Source: Micropterix aruncella (lineage: Eukaryota > Arthropoda > Insecta > Lepidoptera > Micropterigidae). From it: a stretch of DNA of 64,000 bases. This document shows positions 32,248-47,700 of this stretch, in pieces. The position numbers and the translations under genes are program-made. Each line of letters begins with the position of its first letter. The first letter of the stretch is position 1. The notes beneath the pieces were generated by a model. It searched no databases and was not told the DNA's origin. It was given only the letters and a program-made list of their open reading frames with translations. The stretch spans positions 62,001 through 126,000 of the forward strand of contig OX155952.1 in NCBI GenBank assembly GCA_944548615.1, written 5' to 3'.

Positions 32248-35200
32248 ATCAACTGTCAAATTTGAAAATTCAAATTTCGTCCAACTGTCAGATTTGAAAA
32301 TTCAAATTTCGAACCAACTGTCACATTTCAAAATTCAAATTTCGAACCAACTGTCAAATTTGAAAATTCAAATTTCGAACCAACTGTCAGATTTCAAAAT
32401 TTGAATTTCGAACCAACTGTCAAATTTGAAAATTCAAATTTCGAACCAACTGTCAAATTTGAAAATTCAAATTTCGAACCAACTGTCAAATTTGAAAATT
32501 CAAATTTCGAACCAACTGTCAGATTTCAAAATTTGAATTTCGAACCAACTGTCAAATTTGAAAATTCAAATTTCGAACCAACTGTCAAATTTGAAAATTC
32601 AAATTTCGAACCAACTGTCACATTTGAAAATTCAAATTTCGAAACAACTGTCAAATTTGAAAATTCAAATTTCGAACCAACTGTCAGATTTGAAAATTCA
32701 AATTTCGAACCAACTGTCACATTTGAAAATTCAAATTTCGAAACAACTGTCAAATTTGAAAATTCAAATTTCGAACCAACTGTCAGATTTAAAAATTCAA
32801 ATTTCGAACCAACTGTCACATTTGAAAATTCAAATTTCGAACCAACTGTCAGATTTGAAAATTTGAATTTCGAACCAACTGTCAGATTTGAAAATTCAAA
32901 TTTCGAACCAACTGTCAAATTTGAAAATTCAAATTTCGAACCAACTGTCAGATTTGAAAATTCAAATTTCGAACCAACTGTCAGATTTGAAAATTCAAAT
33001 TTCGAACCAACTGTCAAATTTGAAAATTCAAATTTCGAAACAACTGTCAGATTTGAAAATTCAAATTTCGAACCAACTGTCACATTTGAAAATTCAAATT
33101 TCGAACCAACTGTCAGATTTGAAAATTTGAATTTCGAACCAACTGTCAAATTTGAAAATTTGAAATATCGAACCAACTGTCAGATTTTAAATTCAAATTT
33201 CGAACCAACTGTCAAATTTGAAAATTCAAATTTCGAACCAACTGTCAGATTTGAAAATTCAAATTTCGAACCAACTGTCAGATTTGAAAATTCAAATTTC
33301 GAACCAACTGTCAAATTTGAAAATTCAAATTTTGAACCAACTGTCAGATTTGAAAATTCAAATTTCGAATCAACTGTCAAATTTGAAAATTCAAATTTCG
33401 TCCAACTGTCAGATTTGAAAATTCAAATTTCGAACCAACTGTCACATTTCAAAATTCAAATTTCGAACCAACTGTCAAATTTGAAAATTCAAATTTCGAA
33501 CCAACTGTCAGATTTCAAAATTTGAATTTCGAACCAACTGTCAAATTTGAAAATTCAAATTTCGAACCAACTGTCAAATTTGAAAATTCAAATTTCGAAC
33601 CAACTGTCAAATTTGAAAATTCAAATTTCGAACCAACTGTCAGATTTGAAAATTCAAATTTCGAACCAACTGTCAAATTTGAAAATTCAAATTTCGAACC
33701 AACTGTCACATTTGAAAATTCAAATTTCGAAACAACTGTCAAATTTGAAAATTCAAATTTCGAACCAACTGTCAGATTTGAAAATTCAAATTTCGAACTA
33801 ACTGTCAGATTTGAAAATTCAAATTTCGAACCAACTGTCAAATTTGAAAATTCAAATTTCGAACCAACTGTCAGATTTGAAAATTCAAATTTCGAACCAA
33901 CTGTCAGATTTGAAAATTCAAATTTCGAACCAACTGTCAAATTTGAAAATTCAAATTTCGAACCAACTGTCAGATTTGAAAATTCAAATTTCGAACCAAC
34001 TGTCAAATTTGAAAATTCAAATTTCGAACCAACTGTCAAATTTGAAATTCAAATTTCGAACCAACTGTCACATTTGAAAATTCAAATTTCGAAACAACTG
34101 TCAAATTTGAAAATTCAAATTTCGAACCAACTGTCAGATTTCAAAATTCAAATTTCGAACCAACTGTCAGATTTCAAAATTCAAATTTCGAACCAACTGT
34201 CAGATTTGAAAATTCAAATTTCGAACCAACTGTCAAATTTGAAAATTCAAATTTCGAACCGACTGTCAGATTTGAAAATTCAAATTTCGAACCAACTGTC
34301 AAAATTGAAAATTCAAATTTCGAACCAACTGTCAGATTTGAAAATTCAAATTTCGAACCAACTGTCAAATTTGAAAATTCAAATTTCGAACCAACTGTCA
34401 GATTTAAAAATTCAAATTTCGAACCAACTGTCACATTTGAAAAGTCAAATTTCGAACCAACTGTCAGATTTGAAAATTTGAATTTCGAACCAACTGTCAG
34501 ATTTGAAAATTCAAATTTCGAACCAACTGTCAAATTTGAAAATTCAAATTTCGAACCAACTGTCAGATTTGAAAATTCAAATTTCGAACCAACTGTCAGA
34601 TTTGAAAATTCAAATTTCGAACCAACTGTCAAATTTGAAAATTCAAATTTCGAAACAACTGTCAGATTTGAAAATTCAAATTTCGAACCAACTGTCACAT
34701 TTGAAAATTCAAATTTCGAACCAACTGTCAGATTTGAAAATTTGAATTTCGAACCAACTGTCAAATTTGAAAATTTGAAATATCGAACCAACTGTCAGAT
34801 TTGAAAATTCAAATTTCGAACCAACTGTCAAATTTGAAAATTCAAATTTCGAACCAACTGTCAGATTTGAAAATTCAAATTTCGAACCATCTGTCAGATT
34901 TGAAAATTCAAATTTCGAACCAACTGTCAAATTTGAAAATTCAAATTTCGAACCAACTGTCAGATTTGAAAATTCAAATTTCGAACCAACTGTCAAATTT
35001 GAAAATTCAAATTTCGAACCAACTGTCAGATTTGAAAATTTGAATATCGAACCAACTGTCAAATTTGAAAATTCAAATTTCGAACCAACTGTCAAATTTG
35101 AAAATTCAAATTTCGAACCAACTGTCAAATTTGAAAATTCAAATTTCGAACCAACTGTCAGATTTGAAAATTCAAATTTCGAACCAACTGTCAAATTTGA

Positions 35201-38200
35201 AAATTCAAATTTCGAACCAACTGTCACATTTGAAAATTCAAATTTCGAAACAACTGTCAAATTTGAAAATTCAAATTTCGAACCAACTGTCAGATTTCAA
35301 AATTCAAATTTCGAACCAACTGTCAGATTTCAAAATTCAAATTTCGAACCAACTGTCAAATTTGAAAATTCAAATTTCGAACCAACTGTCAAATTTGAAA
35401 ATTCAAATTTCGAACCAACTGTCAGATTTGAAAATTCAAATTTCGAACCCACTGTCAGATTTCAAAATTCAAATTTCGAACCAAGTGTCAAATTTGAAAT
35501 TCAAATTTCGAACCAACTGTCAGATTTGAAAATTCAAATTTCGAACCAACTGTCAAATTTGAAAATTCAAATTTCGAACCAACTGTCAGATTTGAAAATT
35601 CAAATTTCGAACCAACTGTCAGATTTAAAAATTCAAATTTCGAACCAACTGTCAAATTTGAAAATTCAAATTTTGAACCAACTGTCAGATTTGAAAATTC
35701 AAATTTCGAACCAACTGTCAAATTTGAAAATTCAAATTTCGAACCAACTGTCAGATTTGAAAATTCAAATTTCGAACCATCTGTCAGATTTGAAAATTCA
35801 AATTTCGAACCAACTGTCAAATTTGAAAATTCAAATTTCGAACCAACTGTCAGATTTGAAAATTCAAATTTCGAACCAACTGTCAAATTTGAAAATTCAA
35901 ATTTCGAACCAACTGTCAGATTTGAAAATTTGAATATCGAACCAACTGTCAAATTTGAAAATTCAAATTTCGAACCAACTGTCAAATTTGAAAATTCAAA
36001 TTTCGAACCAACTGTCAAATTTGAAAATTCAAATTTCGAACCAACTGTCAGATTTGAAAATTCAAATTTCGAACCAACTGTCAAATTTGAAAATTCAAAT
36101 TTCGAACCAACTGTCACATTTGAAAATTCAAATTTCGAAACAACTGTCAAATTTGAAAATTCAAATTTCGAACCAACTGTCAGATTTCAAAATTCAAATT
36201 TCGAACCAACTGTCAGATTTCAAAATTCAAATTTCGAACCAACTGTCAAATTTGAAAATTCAAATTTCGAACCAACTGTCAAATTTGAAAATTCAAATTT
36301 CGAACCAACTGTCAGATTTGAAAATTCAAATTTCGAACCCACTGTCAGATTTCAAAATTCAAATTTCGAACCAAGTGTCAAATTTGAAATTCAAATTTCG
36401 AACCAACTGTCAGATTTGAAAATTCAAATTTCGAACCAACTGTCAAATTTGAAAATTCAAATTTCGAACCAACTGTCAGATTTGAAAATTCAAATTTCGA
36501 ACCAACTGTCAGATTTAAAAATTCAAATTTCGAACCAACTGTCAAATTTGAAAATTCAAATTTCGTCCAACTGTCAGATTTGAAAATTCAAATTTCGAAC
36601 CAACTGTCACATTTCAAAATTCAAATTTCGAACCAACTGTCAAATTTGAAAATTCAAATTTCGAACCAACTGTCAGATTTCAAAATTTGAATTTCGAACC
36701 AACTGTCAAATTTGAAAATTCAAATTTCGAACCAACTGTCAAATTTGAAAATTCAAATTTCGAACCAACTGTCAAATTTGAAAATTCAAATTTCGAACCA
36801 ACTGTCAGATTTCAAAATTTGAATTTCGAACCAACTGTCAAATTTGAAAATTCAAATTTCGAACCAACTGTCAAATTTGAAAATTCAAATTTCGAACCAA
36901 CTGTCACATTTGAAAATTCAAATTTCGAAACAACTGTCAAATTTGAAAATTCAAATTTCGAACCAACTGTCAGATTTGAAAATTCAAATTTCGAACCAAC
37001 TGTCACATTTGAAAATTCAAATTTCGAAACAACTGTCAAATTTGAAAATTCAAATTTCGAACCAACTGTCAGATTTAAAAATTCAAATTTCGAACCAACT
37101 GTCACATTTGAAAATTCAAATTTCGAACCAACTGTCAGATTTGAAAATTTGAATTTCGAACCAACTGTCAGATTTGAAAATTCAAATTTCGAACCAACTG
37201 TCAAATTTGAAAATTCAAATTTCGAACCAACTGTCAGATTTGAAAATTCAAATTTCGAACCAACTGTCAGATTTGAAAATTCAAATTTCGAACCAACTGT
37301 CAAATTTGAAAATTCAAATTTCGAAACAACTGTCAGATTTGAAAATTCAAATTTCGAACCAACTGTCACATTTGAAAATTCAAATTTCGAACCAACTGTC
37401 AGATTTGAAAATTTGAATTTCGAACCAACTGTCAAATTTGAAAATTTGAAATATCGAACCAACTGTCAGATTTGAAAATTCAAATTTCGAACCAACTGTC
37501 AAATTTGAAAATTCAAATTTCGAACCAACTGTCAGATTTGAAAATTCAAATTTCGAACCAACTGTCAGATTTGAAAATTCAAATTTCGAACCAACTGTCA
37601 AATTTGAAAATTCAAATTTCGAACCAACTGTCAGATTTGAAAATTCAAATTTCGAACCAACTGTCAAATTTGAAAATTCAAATTTCGAACCAACTGTCAG
37701 ATTTGAAAATTTGAATTTCGAACCAACTGTCAAATTTGAAAATTCAAATTTCGAACCAACTGTCAAATTTGAAAATTCAAATTTCGAACCAACTGTCAAA
37801 TTTGAAAATTCAAATTTCGAACCAACTGTCAGATTTGAAAATTCAAATTTCGAACCAACTGTCAAATTTGAAAATTCAAATTTCGAACCAACTGTCAGAT
37901 TTGAAAATTCAAATTTCGAACCAACTGTCAAATTTGAAAATTCAAATTTCGAACCAACTGTCAAATTTGAAATTCAAATTTCGAACCAACTGTCACATTT
38001 GAAAATTCAAATTTCGAAACAACTGTCAAATTTGAAAATTCAAATTTCGAACCAACTGTCAGATTTGAAAATTCAAATTTCGAACCAACTGTCAAATTTG
38101 AAAATTCAAATTTCGAACCAACTGTCAAATTTGAAAATTCAAATTTCGAACCAACTGTCAGATTTGAAAATTCAAATTTCGAACCAACTGTCAGATTTGA

Positions 38201-38865
38201 AAATTCAAATTTCGAACATACTGTCAGATTTGAAAATTCAAATTTCGAACCAACTGTCAAATTTGAAAATTCAAATTTCGAACCAACTGTCAGATTTGAA
38301 AATTCAAATTTCGAACCAACTGTCAGATTTGAAAATTCAAATTTCGAACCAACTGTCAAATTTGAAAATTCAAATTTTGAACCAACTGTCAGATTTGAAA
38401 ATTCAAATTTCGAACCAACTGTCAAATTTGAAAATTCAAATTTCGAACCAACTGTCAAATTTGAAATTCAAATTTCGAACCAACTGTCACATTTGAAAAT
38501 TCAAATTTCGAAACAACTGTCAAATTTGAAAATTCAAATTTCGAACCAACTGTCAGATTTCAAAATTCAAATTTCGAACCAACTGTCAGATTTCAAAATT
38601 CAAATTTCGAACCAACTGTCAGATTTGAAAATTCAAATTTCGAACCAACTGTCAGATTTGAAAATTCAAATTTCGAACCAACTGTCAAATTTGAAAATTC
38701 AAATTTCGAACCGACTGTCAGATTTGAAAATTCAAATTTCGAACCAACTGTCAAAATTGAAAATTCAAATTTCGAACCAACTGTCAGATTTGAAAATTCA
38801 AATTTCGAACCAACTGTCAAATTTGAAAATTCAAATTTCGAACCAACTGTCAGATTTAAAAATTT

Positions 38866-41710
38866 AAATTTCGAACCAACTGTCACATTTGAAAATTCAA
38901 ATTTCGAACCAACTGTCAGATTTGAAAATTTGAATTTCGAACCAACTGTCAGATTTGAAAATTCAAATTTCGAACCAACTGTCAAATTTGAAAATTCAAA
39001 TTTCGAACCAACTGTCAGATTTGAAAATTCAAATTTCGAACCAACTGTCAGATTTGAAAATTCAAATTTCGAACCAACTGTCAAATTTGAAAATTCAAAT
39101 TTCGAAACAACTGTCAGATTTGAAAATTCAAATTTCGAACCAACTGTCACATTTGAAAATTCAAATTTCGAACCAACTGTCAGATTTGAAAATTTGAATT
39201 TCGAACCAACTGTCAAATTTGAAAATTTGAAATATCGAACCAACTGTCAGATTTGAAAATTCAAATTTCGAACCAACTGTCAAATTTGAAAATTCAAATT
39301 TCGAACCAACTGTCAGATTTGAAAATTCAAATGTCGAACCAACTGTCAGATTTGAAAATTCAAATTTCGAACCAACTGTCAAATTTGAAAATTCAAATTT
39401 TGAACCAACTGTCAGATTTGAAAATTCAAATTTCGAATCAACTGTCAAATTTGAAAATTCAAATTTCGTCCAACTGTCAGATTTGAAAATTCAAATTTCG
39501 AACCAACTGTCACATTTCAAAATTCAAATTTCGAACCAACTGTCAAATTTGAAAATTCAAATTTCGAACCAACTGTCAGATTTCAAAATTTGAATTTCGA
39601 ACCAACTGTCAAATTTGAAAATTCAAATTTCGAACCAACTGTCAAATTTGAAAATTCAAATTTCGAACCAACTGTCAAATTTGAAAATTCAAATTTCGAA
39701 CCAACTGTCAGATTTGAAAATTCAAATTTCGAACCAACTGTCAAATTTGAAAATTCAAATTTCGAACCAACTGTCACATTTGAAAATTCAAATTTCGAAA
39801 CAACTGTCAAATTTGAAAATTCAAATTTCGAACCAACTGTCAGATTTGAAAATTCAAATTTCGAACTAACTGTCAGATTTGAAAATTCAAATTTCGAACC
39901 AACTGTCAAATTTGAAAATTCAAATTTCGAACCAACTGTCAGATTTGAAAATTCAAATTTCGAACCAACTGTCAAATTTGACAATTCAAATTTCGAACCA
40001 ACTGTCAGATTTAAAAATTCAAATTTCGAACCAACTGTCACATTTGAAAATTCAAATTTCGAACCAACTGTCAGATTTGAAAATTTGAATTTCGAACCAA
40101 CTGTCAGATTTGAAAATTAAAATTTCGAACCAACTGTCAAATTTGAAAATTCAAATTTCGAACCAACTGTCAGATTTGAAAATTCAAATTTCGAACCAAC
40201 TGTCAGATTTGAAAATTCAAATTTCGAACCAACTGTCAAATTTGAAAATTCAAATTTCGAAACAACTGTCAGATTTGAAAATTCAAATTTCGAACCAACT
40301 GTCACATTTGAAAATTCAAATTTCGAACCAACTGTCAGATTTGAAAATTTGAATTTCGAACCAACTGTCAAATTTGAAAATTTGAAATATCGAACCAACT
40401 GTCAGATTTGAAAATTCAAATTTCGAACCAACTGTCAAATTTGAAAATTCAAATTTCGAACCAACTGTCAGATTTGAAAATTCAAATTTCGAACCAACTG
40501 TCAGATTTGAAAATTCAAATTTCGAACCAACTGTCAAATTTGAAAATTCAAATTTCGAACCAACTGTCAGATTTGAAAATTCAAATTTCGAACCAACTGT
40601 CAAATTTGAAAATTCAAATTTCGAACCAACTGTCAGATTTGAAAATTTGAATTTCGAACCAACTGTCAAATTTGAAAATTCAAATTTCGAACCAACTGTC
40701 AAATTTGAAAATTCAAATTTCGAACCAACTGTCAAATTTGAAAATTCAAATTTCGAACCAACTGTCAGATTTGAAAATTCAAATTTCGAACCAACTGTCA
40801 AATTTGAAAATTCAAATTTCGAACCAACTGTCACATTTGAAAATTCAAATTTCGAAACAACTGTCAAATTTGAAAATTCAAATTTCGAACCAACTGTCAG
40901 ATTTCAAAATTCAAATTTCGAACCAACTGTCAGATTTCAAAATTCAAATTTCGAACCAACTGTCAAATTTGAAAATTCAAATTTCGAACCAACTGTCAGA
41001 TTTGAAAATTCAAATTTCGAACCAACTGTCAGATTTGAAAATTCAAATTTCGAACATACTGTCAGATTTGAAAATTCAAATTTCGAACCAACTGTCAAAT
41101 TTGAAAATTCAAATTTCGAACCAACTGTCAGATTTGAAAATTCAAATTTCGAACCAACTGTCAAATTTGAAAATTCAAATTTCGAACCAACTGTCAGATT
41201 TGAAAATTTGAATTTCGAACCAACTGTCAAATTTGAAAATTCAAATTTCGAACCAACTGTCAAATTTGAAAATTCAAATTTCGAACCAACTGTCAAATTT
41301 GAAAATTCAAATTTCGAACCAACTGTCAGATTTGAAAATTCAAATTTCGAACCAACTGTCAAATTTGAAAATTCAAATTTCGAACCAACTGTCACATTTG
41401 AAAATTCAAATTTCGAAACAACTGTCAAATTTGAAAATTCAAATTTCGAACCAACTGTCAGATTTGAAAATTCAAATTTCGAACCAACTGTCAAATTTGA
41501 AAATTCAAATTTTGAACCAACTGTCAGATTTGAAGATTCAAATTTCGAACCAACTGTCAAATTTGAAAATTCAAATTTCGAACCAACTGTCAGATTTGAA
41601 AATTCAAATTTCGAACCCACTGTCAGATTTCAAAATTCAAATTTCGAACCAAGTGTCAAATTTGAAATTCAAATTTCGAACCAACTGTCAGATTTGAAAA
41701 TTCAAATTTC
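38866..41710 (-). repeat. Higher-order block repeated at offset 3003 (91 monomers)
   Basis: About 2.8 kb that matches about 41869-44713 with a few substitutions. The offset is exactly 91 x 33 bp. Related blocks recur further right, with offsets of 2739 (83 monomers) and again 3003 (about 51.5-55.7 kb). Confidence 0.82.
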
Positions 41711-44700
41711 GAACCGACTGTCAGATTTGAAAATTCAAATTTCGAACCAACTGTCAAAATTGAAAATTCAAATTTCGAACCAACTGTCAGATTTGAAAAT
41801 TCAAATTTCGAACCAACTGTCAAATTTGAAAATTCAAATTTCGAACCAACTGTCAGATTTAAAAATTCAAATTTCGAACCAACTGTCACATTTGAAAATT
41901 CAAATTTCGAACCAACTGTCAGATTTGAAAATTTGAATTTCGAACCAACTGTCAGATTTGAAAATTCAAATTTCGAACCAACTGTCAAATTTGAAAATTC
42001 AAATTTCGAACCAACTGTCAGATTTGAAAATTCAAATTTCGAACCAACTGTCAGATTTGAAAATTCAAATTTCGAACCAACTGTCAAATTTGAAAATTCA
42101 AATTTCGAAACAACTGTCAGATTTGAAAATTCAAATTTCGAACCAACTGTCACATTTGAAAATTCAAATTTCGAACCAACTGTCAGATTTGAAAATTTGA
42201 ATTTCGAACCAACTGTCAAATTTGAAAATTTGAAATATCGAACCAACTGTCAGATTTGAAAATTCAAATTTCGAACCAACTGTCAAATTTGAAAATTCAA
42301 ATTTCGAACCAACTGTCAGATTTGAAAATTCAAATTTCGAACCAACTGTCAGATTTGAAAATTCAAATTTCGAACCAACTGTCAAATTTGAAAATTCAAA
42401 TTTTGAACCAACTGTCAGATTTGAAAATTCAAATTTCGAATCAACTGTCAAATTTGAAAATTCAAATTTCGTCCAACTGTCAGATTTGAAAATTCAAATT
42501 TCGAACCAACTGTCACATTTCAAAATTCAAATTTCGAACCAACTGTCAAATTTGAAAATTCAAATTTCGAACCAACTGTCAGATTTCAAAATTTGAATTT
42601 CGAACCAACTGTCAAATTTGAAAATTCAAATTTCGAACCAACTGTCAAATTTGAAAATTCAAATTTCGAACCAACTGTCAAATTTGAAAATTCAAATTTC
42701 GAACCAACTGTCAGATTTGAAAATTCAAATTTCGAACCAACTGTCAAATTTGAAAATTCAAATTTCGAACCAACTGTCACATTTGAAAATTCAAATTTCG
42801 AAACAACTGTCAAATTTAAAAATTCAAATTTCGAACCAACTGTCAGATTTGAAAATTCAAATTTCGAACTAACTGTCAGATTTGAAAATTCAAATTTCGA
42901 ACCAACTGTCAAATTTGAAAATTCAAATTTCGAACCAACTGTCAGATTTGAAAATTCAAATTTCGAACCAACTGTCAAATTTGACAATTCAAATTTCGAA
43001 CCAACTGTCAGATTTAAAAATTCAAATTTCGAACCAACTGTCACATTTGAAAATTCAAATTTCGAACCAACTGTCAGATTTGAAAATTTGAATTTCGAAC
43101 CAACTGTCAGATTTGAAAATTAAAATTTCGAACCAACTGTCAAATTTGAAAATTCAAATTTCGAACCAACTGTCAGATTTGAAAATTCAAATTTCGAACC
43201 AACTGTCAGATTTGAAAATTCAAATTTCGAACCAACTGTCAAATTTGAAAATTCAAATTTCGAAACAACTGTCAGATTTGAAAATTCAAATTTCGAACCA
43301 ACTGTCACATTTGAAAATTCAAATTTCGAACCAACTGTCAGATTTGAAAATTTGAATTTCGAACCAACTGTCAAATTTGAAAATTTGAAATATCGAACCA
43401 ACTGTCAGATTTGAAAATTCAAATTTCGAACCAACTGTCAAATTTGAAAATTCAAATTTCGAACCAACTGTCAGATTTGAAAATTCAAATTTCGAACCAA
43501 CTGCCAGATTTGAAAATTCAAATTTCGAACCAACTGTCAAATTTGAAAATTCAAATTTCGAACCAACTGTCAGATTTGAAAATTCAAATTTCGAACCAAC
43601 TGTCAAATTTGAAAATTCAAATTTCGAACCAACTGTCAGATTTGAAAATTTGAATTTCGAACCAACTGTCAAATTTGAAAATTCAAATTTCGAACCAACT
43701 GTCAAATTTGAAAATTTAAATTTCGAACCAACTGTCAAATTTGAAAATTCAAATTTCCAACCAACTGTCAGATTTGAAAATTCAAATTTCGAACCAACTG
43801 TCAAATTTGAAAATTCAAATTTCGAACCAACTGTCACATTTGAAAATTCAAATTTCGAAACAACTGTCAAATTTGAAAATTCAAATTTCGAACCAACTGT
43901 CAGATTTCAAAATTCAAATTTCGAACCAACTGTCAGATTTCAAAATTCAAATTTCGAACCAACTGTCAAATTTGAAAATTCAAATTTCGAACCAACTGTC
44001 AGATTTGAAAATTCAAATTTCGAACCAACTGTCAGATTTGAAAATTCAAATTTCGAACATACTGTCAGATTTGAAAATTCAAATTTCGAACCAACTGTCA
44101 AATTTGAAAATTCAAATTTCGAACCAACTGTCAGATTTGAAAATTCAAATTTCGAACCAACTGTCAAATTTGAAAATTCAAATTTCGAACCAACTGTCAG
44201 ATTTGAAAATTTGAATTTCGAACCAACTGTCAAATTTGAAAATTCAAATTTCGAACCAACTGTCAAATTTGAAAATTCAAATTTCGAACCAACTGTCAAA
44301 TTTGAAAATTCAAATTTCGAACCAACTGTCAGATTTGAAAATTCAAATTTCGAACCAACTGACAAATTTGAAAATTCAAATTTCGAACCAACTGTCACAT
44401 TTGAAAATTCAAATTTCGAAACAACTGTCAAATTTGAAAATTCAAATTTCGAACCAACTGTCAGATTTGAAAATTCAAATTTCGAACCAACTGTCAAATT
44501 TGAAAATTCAAATTTTGAACCAACTGTCAGATTTGAAGATTCAAATTTCGAACCAACTGTCAAATTTGAAAATTCAAATTTCGAACCAACTGTCAGATTT
44601 GAAAATTCAAATTTCGAACCCACTGTCAGATTTCAAAATTCAAATTTCGAACCAAGTGTCAAATTTGAAATTCAAATTTCGAACCAACTGTCAGATTTGA

Positions 44701-47700
44701 AAATTCAAATTTCGAACCAACTGTCAAATTTGAAAATTCAAATTTCGAACCAACTGTCAGATTTGAAAATTCAAATTTCGAACCAACTGTCAGATTTGAA
44801 AATTCAAATTTCGAACCAACTGTCAAATTTGAAAATTCAAATTTCGAAACAACTGTCAGATTTGAAAATTCAAATTTCGAACCAACTGTCACATTTGAAA
44901 ATTCAAATTTCGAACCAACTGTCAGATTTGAAAATTTGAATTTCGAACCAACTGTCAAATTTGAAAATTTGAAATATCGAACCAACTGTCAGATTTGAAA
45001 ATTCAAATTTCGAACCAACTGTCAAATTTGAAAATTCAAATTTCGAACCAACTGTCATATTTGAAAATTCAAATTTCGAACCAACTGTCAGATTTGAAAA
45101 TTCAAATTTCGAACCAACTGTCAAATTTGAAAATTCAAATTTTGAACCAACTGTCAGATTTGAAAATTCAAATTTCGAATCAACTGTCAAATTTGAAAAT
45201 TCAAATTTCGTCCAACTGTCAGATTTGAAAATTCAAATTTCGAACCAACTGTCACATTTCAAAATTCAAATTTCGAACCAACTGTCAAATTTGAAAATTC
45301 AAATTTCGAACCAACTGTCAGATTTCAAAATTTGAATTTCGAACCAACTGTCAAATTTGAAAATTCAAATTTCGAACCAACTGTCAAATTTGAAAATTCA
45401 AATTTCGAACCAACTGTCAAATTTGAAAATTCAAATTTCGAACCAACTGTCAGATTTGAAAATTCAAATTTCGAACCAACTGTCAAATTTGAAAATTCAA
45501 ATTTCGAACCAACTGTCACATTTGAAAATTCAAATTTCGAAACAACTGTCAAATTTGAAAATTCAAATTTCGAACCAACTGTCAGATTTGAAAATTCAAA
45601 TTTCGAACTAACTGTCAGATTTGAAAATTCAAATTTCGAACCAACTGTCAAATTTGAAAATTCAAATTTCGAACCAACTGTCAGATTTGAAAATTCAAAT
45701 TTCGAACCAACTGTCAAATTTGACAATTCAAATTTCGAACCAACTGTCAGATTTAAAAATTCAAATTTCGAACCAACTGTCACATTTGAAAATTCAAATT
45801 TCGAACCAACTGTCAGATTTGAAAATTTGAATTTCGAACCAACTGTCAGATTTGAAAATTAAAATTTCGAACCAACTGTCAAATTTGAAAATTCAAATTT
45901 CGAACCAACTGTCAGATTTGAAAATTCAAATTTCGAACCAACTGTCAGATTTGAAAATTCAAATTTCGAACCAACTGTCAAATTTGAAAATTCAAATTTC
46001 GAAACAACTGTCAGATTTGAAAATTCAAATTTCGAACCAACTGTCACATTTGAAAATTCAAATTTCGAACCAACTGTCAGATTTGAAAATTTGAATTTCG
46101 AACCAACTGTCAAATTTGAAAATTTGAAATATCGAACCAACTGTCAGATTTGAAAATTCAAATTTCGAACCAACTGTCAAATTTGAAAATTCAAATTTCG
46201 AACCAACTGTCAGATTTGAAAATTCAAATTTCGAACCAACTGTCAGATTTGAAAATTCAAATTTCGAACCAACTGTCAAATTTGAAAATTCAAATTTCGA
46301 ACCAACTGTCAGATTTGAAAATTCAAATTTCGAACCAACTGTCAAATTTGAAAATTCAAATTTCGAACCAACTGTCAGATTTGAAAATTTGAATTTCGAA
46401 CCAACTGTCAAATTTGAAAATTCAAATTTCGAACCAACTGTCAAATTTGAAAATTCAAATTTCGAACCAACTGTCAAATTTGAAAATTCAAATTTCGAAC
46501 CAACTGTCAGATTTGAAAATTCAAATTTCGAACCAACTGTCAAATTTGAAAATTCAAATTTCGAACCAACTGTCACATTTGAAAATTCAAATTTCGAAAC
46601 AACTGTCAAATTTGAAAATTCAAATTTCGAACCAACTGTCAGATTTCAAAATTCAAATTTCGAACCAACTGTCAGATTTCAAAATTCAAATTTCGAACCA
46701 ACTGTCAAATTTGAAAATTCAAATTTCGAACCAACTGTCAGATTTGAAAATTCAAATTTCGAACCAACTGTCAGATTTGAAAATTCAAATTTCGAACATA
46801 CTGTCAGATTTGAAAATTCAAATTTCGAACCAACTGTCAAATTTGAAAATTCAAATTTCGAACCAACTGTCAGATTTGAAAATTCAAATTTCGAACCAAC
46901 TGTCAAATTTGAAAATTCAAATTTCGAACCAACTGTCAGATTTGAAAATTTGAATTTCGAACCAACTGTCAAATTTGAAAATTCAAATTTCGAACCAACT
47001 GTCAGATTTAAAAATTCAAATTTCGAACCAACTGTCACATTTGAAAATTCAAATTTCGAACCAACTGTCAGATTTGAAAATTTGAATTTCGAACCAACTG
47101 TCAGATTTGAAAATTAAAATTTCGAACCAACTGTCAAATTTGAAAATTCAAATTTCGAACCAACTGTCAGATTTGAAAATTCAAATTTCGAACCAACTGT
47201 CAGATTTGAAAATTCAAATTTCGAACCAACTGTCAGATTTGAAAATTCAAATTTCGAACCAACTGTCAAATTTGAAAATTCAAATTTCGAAACAACTGTC
47301 AGATTTGAAAATTCAAATTTCGAACCAACTGTCACATTTGAAAATTCAAATTTCGAACCAACTGTCAGATTTGAAAATTTGAATTTCGAACCAACTGTCA
47401 AATTTGAAAATTTGAAATATCGAACCAACTGTCAGATTTGAAAATTCAAATTTCGAACCAACTGTCAAATTTGAAAATTCAAATTTCGAACCAACTGTCA
47501 GATTTGAAAATTCAAATTTCGAACCAACTGTCAGATTTGAAAATTCAAATTTCGAACCAACTGTCAAATTTGAAAATTCAAATTTCGAACCAACTGTCAG
47601 ATTTGAAAATTCAAATTTCGAACCAACTGTCAAATTTGAAAATTCAAATTTCGAACCAACTGTCAGATTTGAAAATTTGAATTTCGAACCAACTGTCAAA